DNA of 64,000 nt. It comes from Nymphaea colorata (lineage: Eukaryota; Streptophyta; Magnoliopsida; Nymphaeales; Nymphaeaceae). Position numbers and translations under genes: made by a program. The DNA lies in NCBI RefSeq assembly GCF_008831285.2, contig NC_045150.1, positions 17,062,600 to 17,126,599 on the forward strand, read 5' to 3'. The notes under the pieces were generated by a model. That model ran no database searches. It saw nothing but the letters and a program-made list of their open reading frames with translations, and had not been told where the DNA came from. Positions 49,818 to 61,384 of this stretch are shown one piece after another (the first letter of the stretch is position 1; every line of letters starts with the position of its first letter).

Positions 49818-50170
49818 GGCTGCAAGTGGAGTAGCTACACATTGGGTATATTTTTTTATCAGATTGAATGTCTGTTTTTTAATCTGGTGGACTGATTTGG
49901 AACAACAAAGTTTTTTTATATGCATATGTGGATACGTAGAAGCCAGGTGGACTGTTTTGAACAGCAAGTTCATAAGTTCATATTTTCCTGTTCATTTATT
50001 GATTGTTGAGATTGGTGGACTGATTTGAACAACAAAGTTATTTTTATATGCATATGTGGATACGTAGAAGCCTGGTGGCCTGTTTTGAATGAGAAGTTCG
50101 TATATCCTTGTTCATTTATTGATTGCTATGATTGGTGGACTGATTTACTGAGCAGCAAGTTCATAGAAAT
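49818..50170 (+). repeat. Tandem repeat of about 150 bp in the Copia-2 leader
   Basis: Two full units and a partial third share ggtggactgattt, gaacaacaaagtt, tatatgcatatgtggatacg and ttcatttattgattg. Just upstream (49540-49790) a shorter phrase cagatctaggctc recurs. This region replaces the expected gag coding sequence. Confidence 0.75.
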
Positions 50171-50197
50171 TCTTTTTAAGGACTGCTTTTGGTGCAA

Positions 50198-50199
<2 letters not shown>

Positions 50200-50236
<37 letters not shown>
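50200..50236. repeat. (AT)n microsatellite
   Basis: About 18 AT dinucleotides immediately after the tandem repeats in the Copia-2 leader. Confidence 0.92.
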
Positions 50237-50238
<2 letters not shown>

Positions 50239-50399
50239 TCTTCTGAAGTTGATTGCTGCATGCTATACTCTTGATTGTATCATAGTGCAACCAGATTAAG
50301 ATCACATTGTCAAGTCATGCACTATCGCCGTTGAAGGCAAGACAGAGACACAATATGAGCATAAGGACATAGGCAATCTCTTTTCTTATGGCTCCACTG

Positions 50400-50806
50400 T
50401 AAAGTTAGATGCTCCTAAGTTGGAAGACAGATGTTGGGATAAGCTTGGTCGTCCTTCCGCTATACCCCTAGGAAAAGGTGTTGCATCTAAGCACGACAAG
50501 AATTCATTACAGTCTCCTATTGGATCTATCCAGGCAGCTTCATCAGTAGTAGAGGGGACTTTACCTTCTTTCAATCCTGAGACTGTGACTGTGAATATCA
50601 ACAAGTCAGAGTATGAGGAGTTCTTAGCACATAGATCTACTCAACCGTCGGCCTCTATAGTTATGATAGACAGTTCTATGTCCGTTGATGCTGCTCCACA
50701 TGATACATGTACTACTTGGATTATTGATTCAGGAACATCGAACACTTTTGTAGTAGGACTTCTATGTTTATCGTGCTACACTCATTACATCAGACACGTC
50801 ATGTGA
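50400..50806 (+). pseudogene. Copia-2 gag end and protease
   Basis: The frame contains EDRCWDKLGRPSA, which resembles the end of the Copia gag zinc-finger region, and later TWIIDSGTSNTF with an intact D-S-G protease motif. It stops at 50804. The rest of the protease continues in other frames. Confidence 0.75.
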
Positions 50807-51109
50807 GACTCGCAGATGGTAGATGGTCTCCTATAATGGGCTATGGAGATATTAAGATTTATCAGTCTATGACAATTCCTAATGTGTTATATGCTCCTAA
50901 GTTTCCCATTAATCTTTTATCAGTTGACAATTGATTAATGATTTACATTGTTGTGTTACATTTGACTCTGGTGTATGTTCATTTCAGGACTTGCAAACTG
51001 GGAACACGATTGGTGGATGCTATGAGAAAGGGGGATCTACTTCTTGTCCGATTCTGTGGGTATTGCAGCCGTCTTGACTTCTTCATTGTCCTCCTCTTCC
51101 AGTGGCATA

Positions 51110-52065
51110 TCAGACTTGGTCATCCATCTGTCTCCAAGCTCCATCACCTACTTCCCCATCTATCAGTTCCAGAGTCATTCTAGTGTGAGGCCTGCAACTT
51201 GGCAAGCACACCCGTAGCAGTTATTCATCGAGTCTTAGTTCATCTAGTTGTGGACTATTTGATCTTCTTCATGTTGATGTGTGGGGTCCTAGCAGAGTTG
51301 CTAGTAGGTCTAGATTTCATTATTTCTCGTCATTGTTGATGATTATTCTCGAGTCACTTGGGTTTTTCTTTTGAAAGAAAGGTCTGAGGTCATATGTACT
51401 CTCAAGAACCTTATTATTAAATAAAGACTGAGTTTGGTATTCTTGTTAAAAGTGTTCGTACTGATAATGCTCTTGAGTTCAAGGCATCTACCTTAATGAA
51501 ATTTTACTCGGATAATGGCATTTCTCCTCATTTTACTTGTCCCCATACCTCCCAACAAAATGGAGTAGCTGAGCGGAAACATCACCAACTTTTAAATGTG
51601 GCACGCTCCCTAATGCTTCATACTAATCTACCTGCATATTTTTGGTGAGATGTCATCCTCACTGTCTGTTACTTGACCAATCGTTTACCCTCATCCTCCA
51701 TTGACAACAAGGTTCCCATTAAACTTGTGTACCCACAACGATCCTTGTTTCTAGTAGCTCCCAAAGTATTTGGTTGCACATGTTTCGTTCACATACTTGG
51801 ACCCACACGTGATAAATTGGGTACCCAAGCCATTAAGTGTATCTTTATTGGCTACTCCAGAAATCATAAAGGTTACGAATGCTTTAACCCCTTGACTCAA
51901 AAGGAGTATATCAGTGCGGATGTGACATTCTTTGAGTCTCAACCTTATTATAGTTCCTCGCCTACCTCTACTGAGATGCCATTGTCATCTTACCCACTAC
52001 CTATTCCTCCTATTCCTTTGGAGTCATTCAGTTACGAGTCTCCTTTTGGGATTCTCCTGTTGTAG
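51110..52065 (+). pseudogene. Copia-2 integrase
   Basis: WHIRLGHPSVSKLHHLL and the following CEACNLAS form the HHCC pre-integrase zinc finger (51110-51210). Core DDE residues are visible as DVWGP, RTDNALEF and QQNGVAERKHH, the last with the catalytic Glu kept. From 51673 to 52065 one frame holds the FGCTCFVH and IFIGYSRNHKGYEC region. Stops fall at about 51181 and 51647, with frameshifts between. Confidence 0.85.
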
Positions 52066-52359
52066 CGTACAAGTTTTATGATCCTCCGCTGGTCTACACA
52101 CGTCGACAGGACCCTTCTCATGATCATTCCCCAACTGCTTCTCAGGAGGTAAGTACATCTGATGTGAGTATACCTAGTCCATCTGATCTTTTCAGGACTT
52201 ACCTATTGCTCTTCGTAAAGGCAAGCGACAATGTACTCTGCATCCTATATCTCATTTTGTTTCTACTGACGATGTTGGTAAAAGTATGCAACAATTTATT
52301 CAAGCTCTGGCGGCCCATGCAGTTCCTACTTGTTACCAATAGGCCTTATTAGATACCCA

Positions 52360-53720
52360 AAGGAGACAAGCTATGCAAGAAGAGATGGATGCATTAGTTA
52401 GCGAGACACTTGGGAACTTGTTCATCCTCCTCCTGGTTGTGACATTGTTGGTTCCAAGTGGGTATTCACAGTAAAATATAATTTTGATGGTTCTATGGAA
52501 AGATACAAGGTTCGGTAGGTTGCTAAGGGCTACACGCAGACTTACGGGATTGATTTCTTCGACACTTTCTCTTCTGTTGCTTGGTTGGGGACCATTTGTC
52601 TTATCATCTCTGTGGCTATACACCATGACTAGCACATGTATCAGCTTGATGTTAAAATACTTTTTTGTCTGGTGATCTCAATGAGACTGTCTATATGCAA
52701 CAACCACTAGGGTTTGAACGACAGGGGAGTGTGGGAAAGTGTGCAAACTGAATAAAGCTATTTATGGACTCAAGCAGAGCCCTCGTTCTTGGTTTCACAA
52801 GCTCTCTGAAGTAGTCTCAAACTGTGGCTTTGCGAGATCCCCTCTTGATCATTCTCTGTTTATCAAGAAGAATTCCAGGGGTATGACCGTTCTAGTGGTT
52901 TATGTTGATGATATTTCCTGACAGGTGATTCCGATCAAGAAATTTCTGATACAAAGTTGTTCCTTCAAAAACACTTTGTGACGAAAGATCTTGGTCAACT
53001 ACGATATTTTTGGGAATAGAGGTGGCTCGCAACAGGGAAGGTGTAGTTCTCTCTCAACGAAACTATGTTATGGATTTATTGCAAGACACCGGGATGCTCG
53101 GAGTTAAACCGACCAATCTACCTATGAATCCACGCATACATCTTCATGATAACCAATCAGAATTAGTAGATTCTCGATCATACAAGTCTCTTATTGGAAA
53201 GCTCCTCTATGTTACTGTGTCCAGACCAGACATTAGTTTTGCAGTGGGGAAACTAAGTCAATTTATGGAACGACCCAGGAAAGTTCATTGGGATGTTGCT
53301 TTAATGGTGGTCAAATATCTGAAATCATCTCTTGGCAAAGGACTTTTGTTCACAAAAGGCAAGACCCTAGAAGTGGAAGCCTATAGTGATGTTGACTATG
53401 CTAGCTCAGTCGAAGACAAGAAATCTACCACAAGATTCTGTGTATTTGTGGAAGGCAACCTTATATCCTAGAGAAGCAAAAAGCAAGCTGTGGTGTCAAG
53501 TTCTAGTGCAGAATTTGAATACAGAGCTATGGCTCAAACTGTCGCTGAAATGACTTGGGCTAAATCCATGCTATCTAGCCTAAGTGTGTCGATTCCACTT
53601 CCCATGAAGATGTATTTTGACAATTGAGCAGCCACATACATTGCAAATGATCCAATTTTCCATAAGAGAACTAAACATATTGAAGTAGACTACATTACAT
53701 TCGGGATCTCGTTCAAGGAG
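52360..53720 (+). pseudogene. Copia-2 reverse transcriptase and RNase H
   Basis: NKAIYGLKQSPRSWFHKL and VLVVYVDDIS give the RT core, with YVDD near 52896-52910. LLYVTVSRPDISFAVGKLSQ and GNLIS followed by SKKQAVVSSSSAEFEYRAMA are the RNase H side. The reading is split by stops near 52518, 52919 and 53469. The terminal HKRTKHIEVDY motif lies near 53660-53690. Confidence 0.88.
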
Positions 53721-53858
53721 GAACCATAACCACCATTCATCTATCATCAGAAGATCAAGCTGCAGATGTCTTCACTAAAGCTTTTCCAATTGGTGACTAT
53801 TCTAGATGTTGTGACAAGCTGAGCATGATTAATATGTATGCCCGAGCTTGAAGGGGAG

Positions 53859-54052
53859 TGTTGAATTAGAAGAGTTTATGTTTTTAGGTGGTTCTTTGTA
53901 ATATTTAATAGTTAGGAGGTCTCATTAAACATTTCTCTATTTTCTGTTGATGTACTTTGTAAATCTATCTTCAACCCTAATCTCTTTATTATGGAGATTA
54001 GGTTTAGTAATGAAGTTACGTTTTCTCTCTCAAAGGCTGCCGGCTGTAACAA
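53859..54052 (+). repeat. Copia-2 3' LTR
   Basis: TGTTGAATTAG to GGCTGTAACA, 194 bp, after the purine tract gaaggggag and followed by ATAAC. Confidence 0.93.
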
Positions 54053-54850
54053 TAACAAAACCACATGGTTGGGATCGGTCATTAGCATGAGGTGGATCTC
54101 TTTTTTGGTGAAAACAAGCTGTAAAGTGAATCAATCAAGAGCGAGGACGTGTAAGCTGATTGTTTCGTTCTCTTTCCCTGTGAGACCAAACGGTGAAATT
54201 AAATCTGCAACTGGAAGGTGCTCTGTTCTTGGCACCCATTACGTGTTGCCTTGAGCCTAAAAAACATCAGATCATTCAACTGTACAATCTCATTATTTCT
54301 TGATAAACGTACGATGCGTGACCTCCAACAGGGTTGCATCCGAACTGAACTGATAAATCAGTCATTGTCGCTTATCTTGTAAACCAAGAAGCAAATTGGA
54401 ACCTATTGTGACTCATTAATATTTTCCTTCATAATTAATCAAGACAACTAAAGCCATGGTGATGTGAACCGCAAATTCCTCAATACAGAATACTGTATAG
54501 GCATATAATAATTTGGCTTGGTAGGCACCTATTGTACAAGTGAACTTTTAGATCACTTAGATTCCCCTTTTTATGGCCTTTCAGTATTCTCTTCTGGTTT
54601 TCACTTTCGGGCAAGCTCTCAAAGTTCAAATGTTCACAGAACGAAGTCTGAAAGCTAATGGTGCTTTGTTCTCTATGATCTCCCCTATTTCAATACTGTA
54701 TTTGGGCAATAATTAAAAATACTTTCCTTGTTACAACATGTGGTATCTGGCTGCTATCTGCCTTTTAAAAATAGTTAAGCTTGTAGCTTTAATTGCTCCT
54801 CACAAATTGGCTACTCCAAACAGCAGTGCGTTAACTCTTCAAGACTAACC
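54053..54850. repeat. 690-bp tandem repeat, right part of copy 3, with an extra segment
   Basis: 54053-54246 continues copy 3 directly after Copia-2. Similarity then stops. It returns at about 54735-54850 (acatgtggtatctggctg onward), matching the end of copies 1 and 2. The intervening 54247-54734 is absent from copies 1 and 2, so it is either an insertion here or an ancestral piece they lost. Confidence 0.8.
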
Positions 54851-55538
54851 CAATTTTTTCTATCCTCCACTGAAAGGAGGTCATCAATGTACACAAACAG
54901 AGTTCTATATAGATAAATTTGCAGTCTGTGCTTTCTCAAGACTATCTATTTATGGTGTTAATGACTATAGGATGATTGAATTACCTTTCAGATGATCCAA
55001 ATGTACAAGTGATATGTGCTTAAGAGAATAAGAAGGCATACATTGATATCATCATCAGAACAATATGAGCTTAACATTGTATTGCACAACATTATACCAC
55101 CACTTTAAGAGGCATCTCTGCGTCCTACTGAAACTGTTACAAATAAAGAACAGGAATTCGACAAACTAAACAAGAAGTTCACAGCTCATACACCAGAACA
55201 GGATACGGTGCCTTGAAAATCAGGGAACAAATTGCCATCTCTACTTCCTCCTCTCAAGAGTCAAGAGTATTTCAAACCTTCACTAAGCAGATGAACTGAA
55301 CTCTGAACCAGTCCCTGATATAGTTGAGCTCGTTTGTGGTCCCAAAGAAAAGTTTCTGATTTTCCATATAGAAGGGGCAGGAGGAGAAATGGCTGAGAGA
55401 AGCAAGGAACCATTTTCAAGCATCGCAACAACCATGGACATTTTTGGTTTGCTTGATGCATCTTCTTGGACACAGAGCAGGCCTCTATGGATGCATAGAA
55501 GAAGCATCTGATCCTTCATGCATGCTCCACTTGGCTCG

Positions 55539-55594
55539 GGGGATATAGCTCAGTTGGTAGAGCTCCGCTCTTGCAATTGGGTCGTTGCGATTAC
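55539..55594 (+). pseudogene. trnA-UGC: Plastid-derived trnA-UGC 5' exon plus start of its intron
   Basis: 55539-55576 matches my recollection of the 38-nt 5' exon of plastid trnA-UGC (ggggatatagctcagttggt at the start, anticodon region ttgcaa at the end). It continues into what I recognise as the intron beginning (ttgggtcgttgcgattac). The 3' exon is absent, so it is not a functional tRNA gene. It is one half of a composite organelle-DNA insert inside the last exon of CRK-C. Confidence 0.88.
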
Positions 55595-55664
55595 TCATAC
55601 TCGAACGAGATGCTCTAGCACTGCTTCCTAAGAACAGCGTGTCTACCGATTTCACCATGGCGGC
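55595..55664 (-). pseudogene. trnL-UAG: Plastid-derived trnL-UAG, nearly full length, opposite orientation
   Basis: On the minus strand from 55664: gccgccatggtgaaatcggt, then anticodon loop cttaggA (anticodon TAG) between ctgtt and agcag, a long variable arm, and a T-arm cut short (one G missing in ctcgttcg). The acceptor 3' strand is missing. It matches plastid-type tRNA-Leu(UAG) as I know it. A copy routed through the mitochondrial genome cannot be excluded. Confidence 0.85.
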
Positions 55665-56153
55665 ATCTTAATATCTCATTTTTGTCACATGTTCCTTCCA
55701 ATATTTGATCCACAATTTTCATAGCCTTGTTCTCCCTCCAAACTCCCCATGCCTACACCAACATAATAGTTTTGTTATTTACTCTGGAAAGCTGTGACAA
55801 CAATATGGAGGATAATTTTTATTGGAGGTGTGGAAGGCCGACAATGAAAGCAATGCCTTAATTAATCTAACATGCTCCTTGCTTGAAAATGGTCTAGACA
55901 ACAAGTTGTCCAAGATATGGTCTTCTATGAACAATAACACGAGTAACAGACAAAAATGACCCACTAAATTGCAAAAGCACAAGAACAATGTTAGTTACTT
56001 ACATAATTCAATAGATTCTCATCTGTCACTTGTTGAAGAAGAGAGAAATTCCGTTTTCCACTTATGTTTTCCAGCAGCAGAACACCAAAGCTAAAGACAT
56101 CGATTTTTACTGATACCTTTCCTTCAAGCAGATATTCCGGTGCCATATATCCA

Positions 56154-56155
56154 CC
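56154..56155 (-). other. Mutated 3' splice site before the APE exon of CRK-C
   Basis: CRK-A reads tttttctgcag before TGGATATATGG (acceptor at 1530-1529). CRK-C reads tttttctgcgg at the same place. Everything around it is conserved, so a single A-to-G substitution removed the invariant AG. Confidence 0.85.
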
Positions 56156-58413
56156 GCAGAAAAAGATAAAACCATTCTACTCAGCTTTGAAATTCGCTTA
56201 GTTGTTAAGTGCATGTGCAAGTTCGCTTTGTAGCAAGTGTGCTAGGTGCCACTTTAGACAGACGGGACACGTTATGTAACAAGAATTATTATAGTCTATC
56301 CTACTTCTTAACTTGTACCTCCTGTAGGAACTAAACCAAAGCATGTAAACCCTAAGTCACGATCCATGAGACCAAATATTCATGTCAGTTAACTGTAGGT
56401 CATTACGGTGGGCATTGTGGATGACTCTGAAACTTGGTATGTAGGTTAAAGAGACTTGTTCCTTAATAGAAAATAGAAAAAGCTATAATGGGAAATAAGC
56501 ACATATGAAATTCTGAGTGGAAAGATTATTTTTATATATATTTGTTTCTTACTATTATCCTGCATTCTAGTTCATAGCCCTTTTAGGTGTCAATCTGAAG
56601 TAAAACTAATCGACAAGTTGTCATCTGAGATGCCTGCTCTTCGGTCAGTAAAAGGCCGGGCCATGAAACATAGCAACTCAGGTTTATGTTGGAACTGGAA
56701 AAAAGAAGGCAACGTGCGGACTTCCGTGATTAAGATTAGCCAGCTAACCTACATTATGGGGACAAGTATAGAAGTGGATGGCCTAATCTGTTTGAGGAGG
56801 AAGCCATCCATTAAAATTGAGCCAGGTGAATGCACAAACACTTAGTATCGGTATATGATCTTCATTTTTGCAACGGCAATTTAGGAAGTTGTGCAACAAC
56901 AGGGAGCGACCAACTTACCGAGTCCCCATAATCTCAATTGTTTCTGCTTGTGTTTGACCTGTGTTAAAGATCCTTGCTGTGCCAAAGTCTGAGATCTTGG
57001 GGTTCATGTCTTCATCTAATAAAACGTTGCTTGCTTTCAGATCCCTGTGAACCATTCTCAGCCGAGAATCTTCATGGAGATATAAAAGTCCTCTGGCTGT
57101 TCCGTTGATGAGCTTGGAACGTATTGCCCAGTCCAGTTGCAGACTCTTTGGTGGCTCTCCTTTCAAAGTAAAATAACATAAACGTAACTTGTGTTTTACC
57201 TTTCTAGTAATGTTAAGCTAATATGTAACGAATAAAAAATAAAGTACAAGATAATTTCAGATCAAGCAAATTAATAAGTAACACTTTGACCCAATCAAAT
57301 GGCAAAGCTAGATAGGCAACATTTTTTTGACATGCACTCCCTGTGAAAGTCATCGGCTGCCACCATTAAACCCTCAAACACCACCTTAATGATAAAACGA
57401 TAAGGAAACAAAAGAAAAAACAAGGAACAAGCTTACCGAAGAGAAAAATGTCCAGGCTAGTAATGCGCACATACTCATAGATGAGTATCTTTTCTTCACC
57501 TTCCATGTAGCCTCCTAAAAGCTGGACAAGATTTTTATTTTGAAGTTTCGCAAGTGTCCGCACTCATTGTGGAATTGCTTCGGCCCATTCCCTGTATTGC
57601 GTGACAATCTCTTTACAGCAACTTCTTGACCATCCGGTAGTTGGCCCTGACAAAGTGAGTGTCAGTTAAGGAAACAGACTTAGTAACCAAGTTTCAATGC
57701 CAGCTCCCTCTCCCTCCCCCTCTATCAATTTTCCTACTGTAGCTTCCCCAGATGTTATCTTTTTCAAACGCATGGACAGTAAAAGAGACACGATACCCTG
57801 TAAACTGCACCGAATCCTCCTTCCCCAAGCTTATTTGCCGCCGCAAAATTGTTGGTGGCAGATCTGATAGTAGCTAGATCAAATCTTAGTCCATCCATCA
57901 CATCTGCTCTCTTAACAGCTGAAATTATCTCCACTGTTAAACAAGGTAAACTGATGGGGAGTGTGTGCGTATGTGTATATATATCACAATTCAGTCAAGC
58001 CAGATGCCAGATGGGTAAAATTTAAAAATTATTGTTAAAATACAATAACTTTATTATACTTAGCGACCTTTTATATATAGCGCAGCAAAGACTTATGATG
58101 GCCTTAACAACATATATAATCCTTTTAGTGTTTAACCATTTTACATCCGGTAGCAGTGAATCTAACCAACCTTGTTGTTGTAAGGCCTCCTCCTCTTCTT
58201 CCATCCTCTGCAATCCGCTAGGCTTCATCTTCTTTCTCCCAATGCAACAAAACTCTCTCTTCCGCCAGTAAAAGACACAAAGCATGCAAGTAATAAGAAC
58301 CACAATCAAAACAGAGATGGCGATTATGACAAACATAAGCTTTCTTTCCTTGTTCCGCTGCCCTGCAAGTATAAACAGCTCTTGTTATGCCAGAGAGAGA
58401 GAGAGAGACTAGC

Positions 58414-59262
58414 ATGGCATAGTGTCAGATTCACCATTTGATGGAGGGCTTGAATTTGGTGGAGGTGGTGAGCTGGACTGAGGAGGTAGGCTTGGTGCTG
58501 TTGTGGTATCATAAAAGAGCTCTGTATCGTAGACCACCCGGCAACTTCCCATGGCAATTTCACAGCCGTGTGCAGCGTCGCAGGTGTTGGGATCTGGGAC
58601 CTGGTGGTATCCAAACACTGCTTACAGCCAGCAAGGCTGATATCTCCGGTGCACTGCACCAGCCCGTATGTCATCTGCAGATCGGTGTATGGGATGTTGC
58701 CCGTGGCAAGCATTAACTTTGCAGCTGGCTCTGTTGTTATTGTTGCTGCTAGAAAAGGTAGATTCTTCAGCAGTTGGCCCAACTTCTCGTTGAACCCTTT
58801 AATGTCTGTCACTTTATTTCTGGTCCAATACCAATTACCAGAATCATCCATGTTTAGCCGACCAAAGAAATCGGTGTTGGAGTAGCGCAGCTGGCATTTT
58901 TGATACCATATGATGGCATCCATTGTGTTGTGGCAGTATTTAACGAGTTGTACGGTGGAATTGTAGATGCACACCTTGCAGTCCTGTTGATCAACATCGC
59001 CCCTGCATTGAACCAGGCCATAGACTGTCTTCGATCCTTGGCCCACTGTGATGTTGGAAAAACCAATGAGAAGAGCATCTTTGTTGAAGGTGGAGAAGAT
59101 GGCCTCCATGTTCATCTCATACACGCTCCCAGCTGTGTAATTACCAGTTGTGGAGCAGCGTTGGTCGATGTGGTCATTGGTGCAGCTCATCGCATGGTCA
59201 ACATGGAGGGAAAGGAGGAGAAGGAAGAGGGAGAATCCAATCTTCAACCTAATGAGCCCCAT
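58414..59262 (-). CDS. CRK-C exon 1: signal peptide and two DUF26 domains
   Basis: Best-preserved ectodomain in the window. It is open from 59262 through the first DUF26 domain and most of the second. A one-frame shift near 58586-58591 moves the last conserved cysteines and the proline-rich linker (SLPPQSSSPPPPNSSPPSNG) into another frame. The junction to exon 2 is in phase in that frame only. Confidence 0.85.
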
Positions 59263-59339
59263 TACAGAATCGCTCGCTTCCTTGGCTAGTGGAAGGAAAT
59301 GTCTTGGGTTCCTTGGCATGTTTAAGAAAAAGCTCTAAA

Positions 59340-61384
59340 AGCATCTTGCGGAGGCCCCTACCAAAATCACCTACCGTGGACGTCATATTCATTGATGTAT
59401 ACAGATATGTGCATGCAACTTAATCTAGAGGTAGTTATATACGGTGCTCTTGTGTATGAATTTTCATGCGTCATTTTAATAATGACAAAAAATACTCGTG
59501 ATGATACAAAAGAAAAAAACTTTTCGTAAGAAAAAAAAGAAACCTCAAAAAAAAGATTTGGAGATTCGATAAAAGTAAAACTTATCAGTCTGTATCATAT
59601 CTTATAACCAATATAGTCTTCTAGATGGTGAAAAAAACGTCTTCATTTTTGTTGTCTTCTTATAATGTTATCTTATTATCTCATAAACATTATCTCATAC
59701 TTATGTTTAGTATTGTCTCATATATCCACCCATTATCTCATTACATCATACATATTTTGTTATCTCACATACAAGCATATGCAATATTTGAGCATAAAAG
59801 TAAATATGCATATTGGTAACATGGCTTACATCCAACATACACTCGTTATACACATAGGGGCGACGTACAAAACTTGATCTAAGGTCCTAATCATATACCT
59901 TACAGTCAAGTGGTAGGATTTGAATAGGATATCTTTTTATGTTCACATATTGAGGTCAGTAAATAAGAATATTAAGGATCTATATTTGCTTATCAAATAT
60001 AACTGGAGGTTTAAGGAAGAAGTTAGATGGAAATCATATGATGGGTGAACTGGCCTATGTGTGGAACTATCCGAAAGAAAAAGAGAAGTTAATATCCATT
60101 GACTAATGAGGATCACGTTCCAAATCTGGTTCCTTTGTTAGGGATTTGATTTGGTGTACATGAATTCAGGCCTGATTTTTAGGACATTGCTTCATCTTAA
60201 TTTTTTTTCCTGAAGCTAAAGCTTTAAAGCAGAAACCATGACTTTAATAATCGAGTCAACAATATAATAATTAGGATAATATAAATAATAAAAGAATGAA
60301 CACAGATGCAAACTAGCTAGGCAATGAATATTAAATTAACCACCAAATTTGCCAGTTTTAAAACAACCAACTTAACAAGTTGTACAGATTCCACTTCAGG
60401 TAAGAAGAGTTGAGCATGTTCAAATTAATCGACCCAATTTACTGCACGCATTTTTGTATCTCTGAAATGCATCGGCGAAAGAAATGATTTTATTTAAGTG
60501 TTTCAAGGCTTATTCCAAATTGATTGGTTTCATCCCAATGTCAAGTTCCCGTGGTGCATTTTAACGTAAAAGGGTACCTAACGTCAAACGGCATAATAAA
60601 TGAGCAGAGCCCTACAGGATTATTATTATGTCTTAACAATATATTTTAATAACTCCTTGGATATTAAGGATGAGACATTTTAAATTATATTGGACAGCCA
60701 CCCATCGGAGTGCACGCACAGTCAAGGTCTGAAAAGTTAAAAAAAAAAAACGAAAGAATTAAATTGGGAGATCCGGAGAATTTAATCCACGGTCACCGAA
60801 ATCGATTAATTTATTCTGCTATCCTACACAAATATTGATTAATTCTGCTATCAGAAAAATTTAATTTAAAGCCTCGGCAAGTCTTCGTTGTTTGCTTTTT
60901 ATATCCCATTTGCTTCCTAGGAAACGCTTCTACCAGTTGTCGGCGCTGATGCCCTCTAACATTATTTATGGAATATAATATTGCAGCATGACGCCCTTCC
61001 GGTTTGTCCGTCAACTCACTGAGCCATGAAATATGAGATTGATATATTTGACAAAGTGGCTAGACCTATCATGTGAATTGCACCTGTCTTTTCAGTCATC
61101 CAGTTGCTCTAATTTCCAACTTATCGTTTGCTAATGTTATACACTGATCTCATTTTGTATTAATAAAATTACTAAAGCATTATTTCATTTCACTTATAAC
61201 CATAAGTAAGTGGGCTGAACCTACTAGTCGAGTAGAGCTTAAACTGGGCCAACACGATCTTGGCACGAGCCACTAAAATCAGGTAAACAATTTTTTTATG
61301 TTAACTTTGGTTCGATTCGTCAAGTTCATTTGAAGCTTGTTTCAATAAGCTTCAATGAAGCTTGTTAACTTAATCGAACCCAAT
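59340..61384. other. Intergenic region upstream of CRK-C, no gene recognised
   Basis: AT-rich. It has many short repeats of tatctcata-type text at 59660-59780 and no supported coding region. The CRK-C promoter should lie just right of 59262, but no element can be assigned. Confidence 0.55.

Larger units (their letters stand above)
49196..54052 (+). mobile_element. Copia-2: complete but decayed Ty1/copia element with short LTRs
   Basis: 4.86 kb with LTRs of 188 and 194 bp, target duplication ATAAC (49191-49195 and 54053-54057), primer site cggtatcagagcc right after the 5' LTR, and purine tract gaaggggag before the 3' LTR. Order: gag remnant, protease (WIIDSGTS near 50720), integrase, RT, RNase H. 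Stops and frame breaks are frequent in pol. The region 49540-50240, where most of gag should be, is occupied by short and mid-length tandem repeats and an AT microsatellite. It is inserted in copy 3 of the 690-bp tandem repeat, so it is younger than that array. Confidence 0.95.
55283..59262 (-). pseudogene. CRK-C: cysteine-rich receptor-like kinase with several lesions
   Basis: Exons by homology and splice signals: 59262-58414, 58362-58171, 57918-57797, 57646-57437, 57159-56919, 56153-56003 and 55752-55283. Start chosen at MGLIRLKIGFSLFLLLLSL, which gives a clean signal peptide. DUF26 motifs are CRGDVDQQDCKVC and CTGDISLAGCKQC. The membrane exon reads FVIIAISVLIVVLITC. Kinase: [28 protein letters not shown] and GYMAPEY. 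Lesions: an indel near 58586-58591, so the end of DUF26-2 (CDAAHGCEIAMGSC) lies in another frame; a one-base loss near 57563 (exon 210 versus 211 bases in CRK-A and CRK-D); acceptor AG changed to GG at 56154-56155; and a plastid-DNA insert with a hybrid junction in the last exon (55539-55664). Activation segment and catalytic loop are otherwise well kept, suggesting recent loss. Confidence 0.9.

Noticed and set aside
54850-54925. Minus-strand LFVYIDDLLS resembling the YVDD motif of reverse transcriptase
   Set aside because: Only about 60 bases, with no flanking RT similarity. Chance resemblance is likely.
55539-55664. Functional tRNA genes
   Set aside because: The tRNA-Ala copy lacks its 3' exon and the tRNA-Leu copy lacks the end of its T-arm and acceptor strand. 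Both are fragments.
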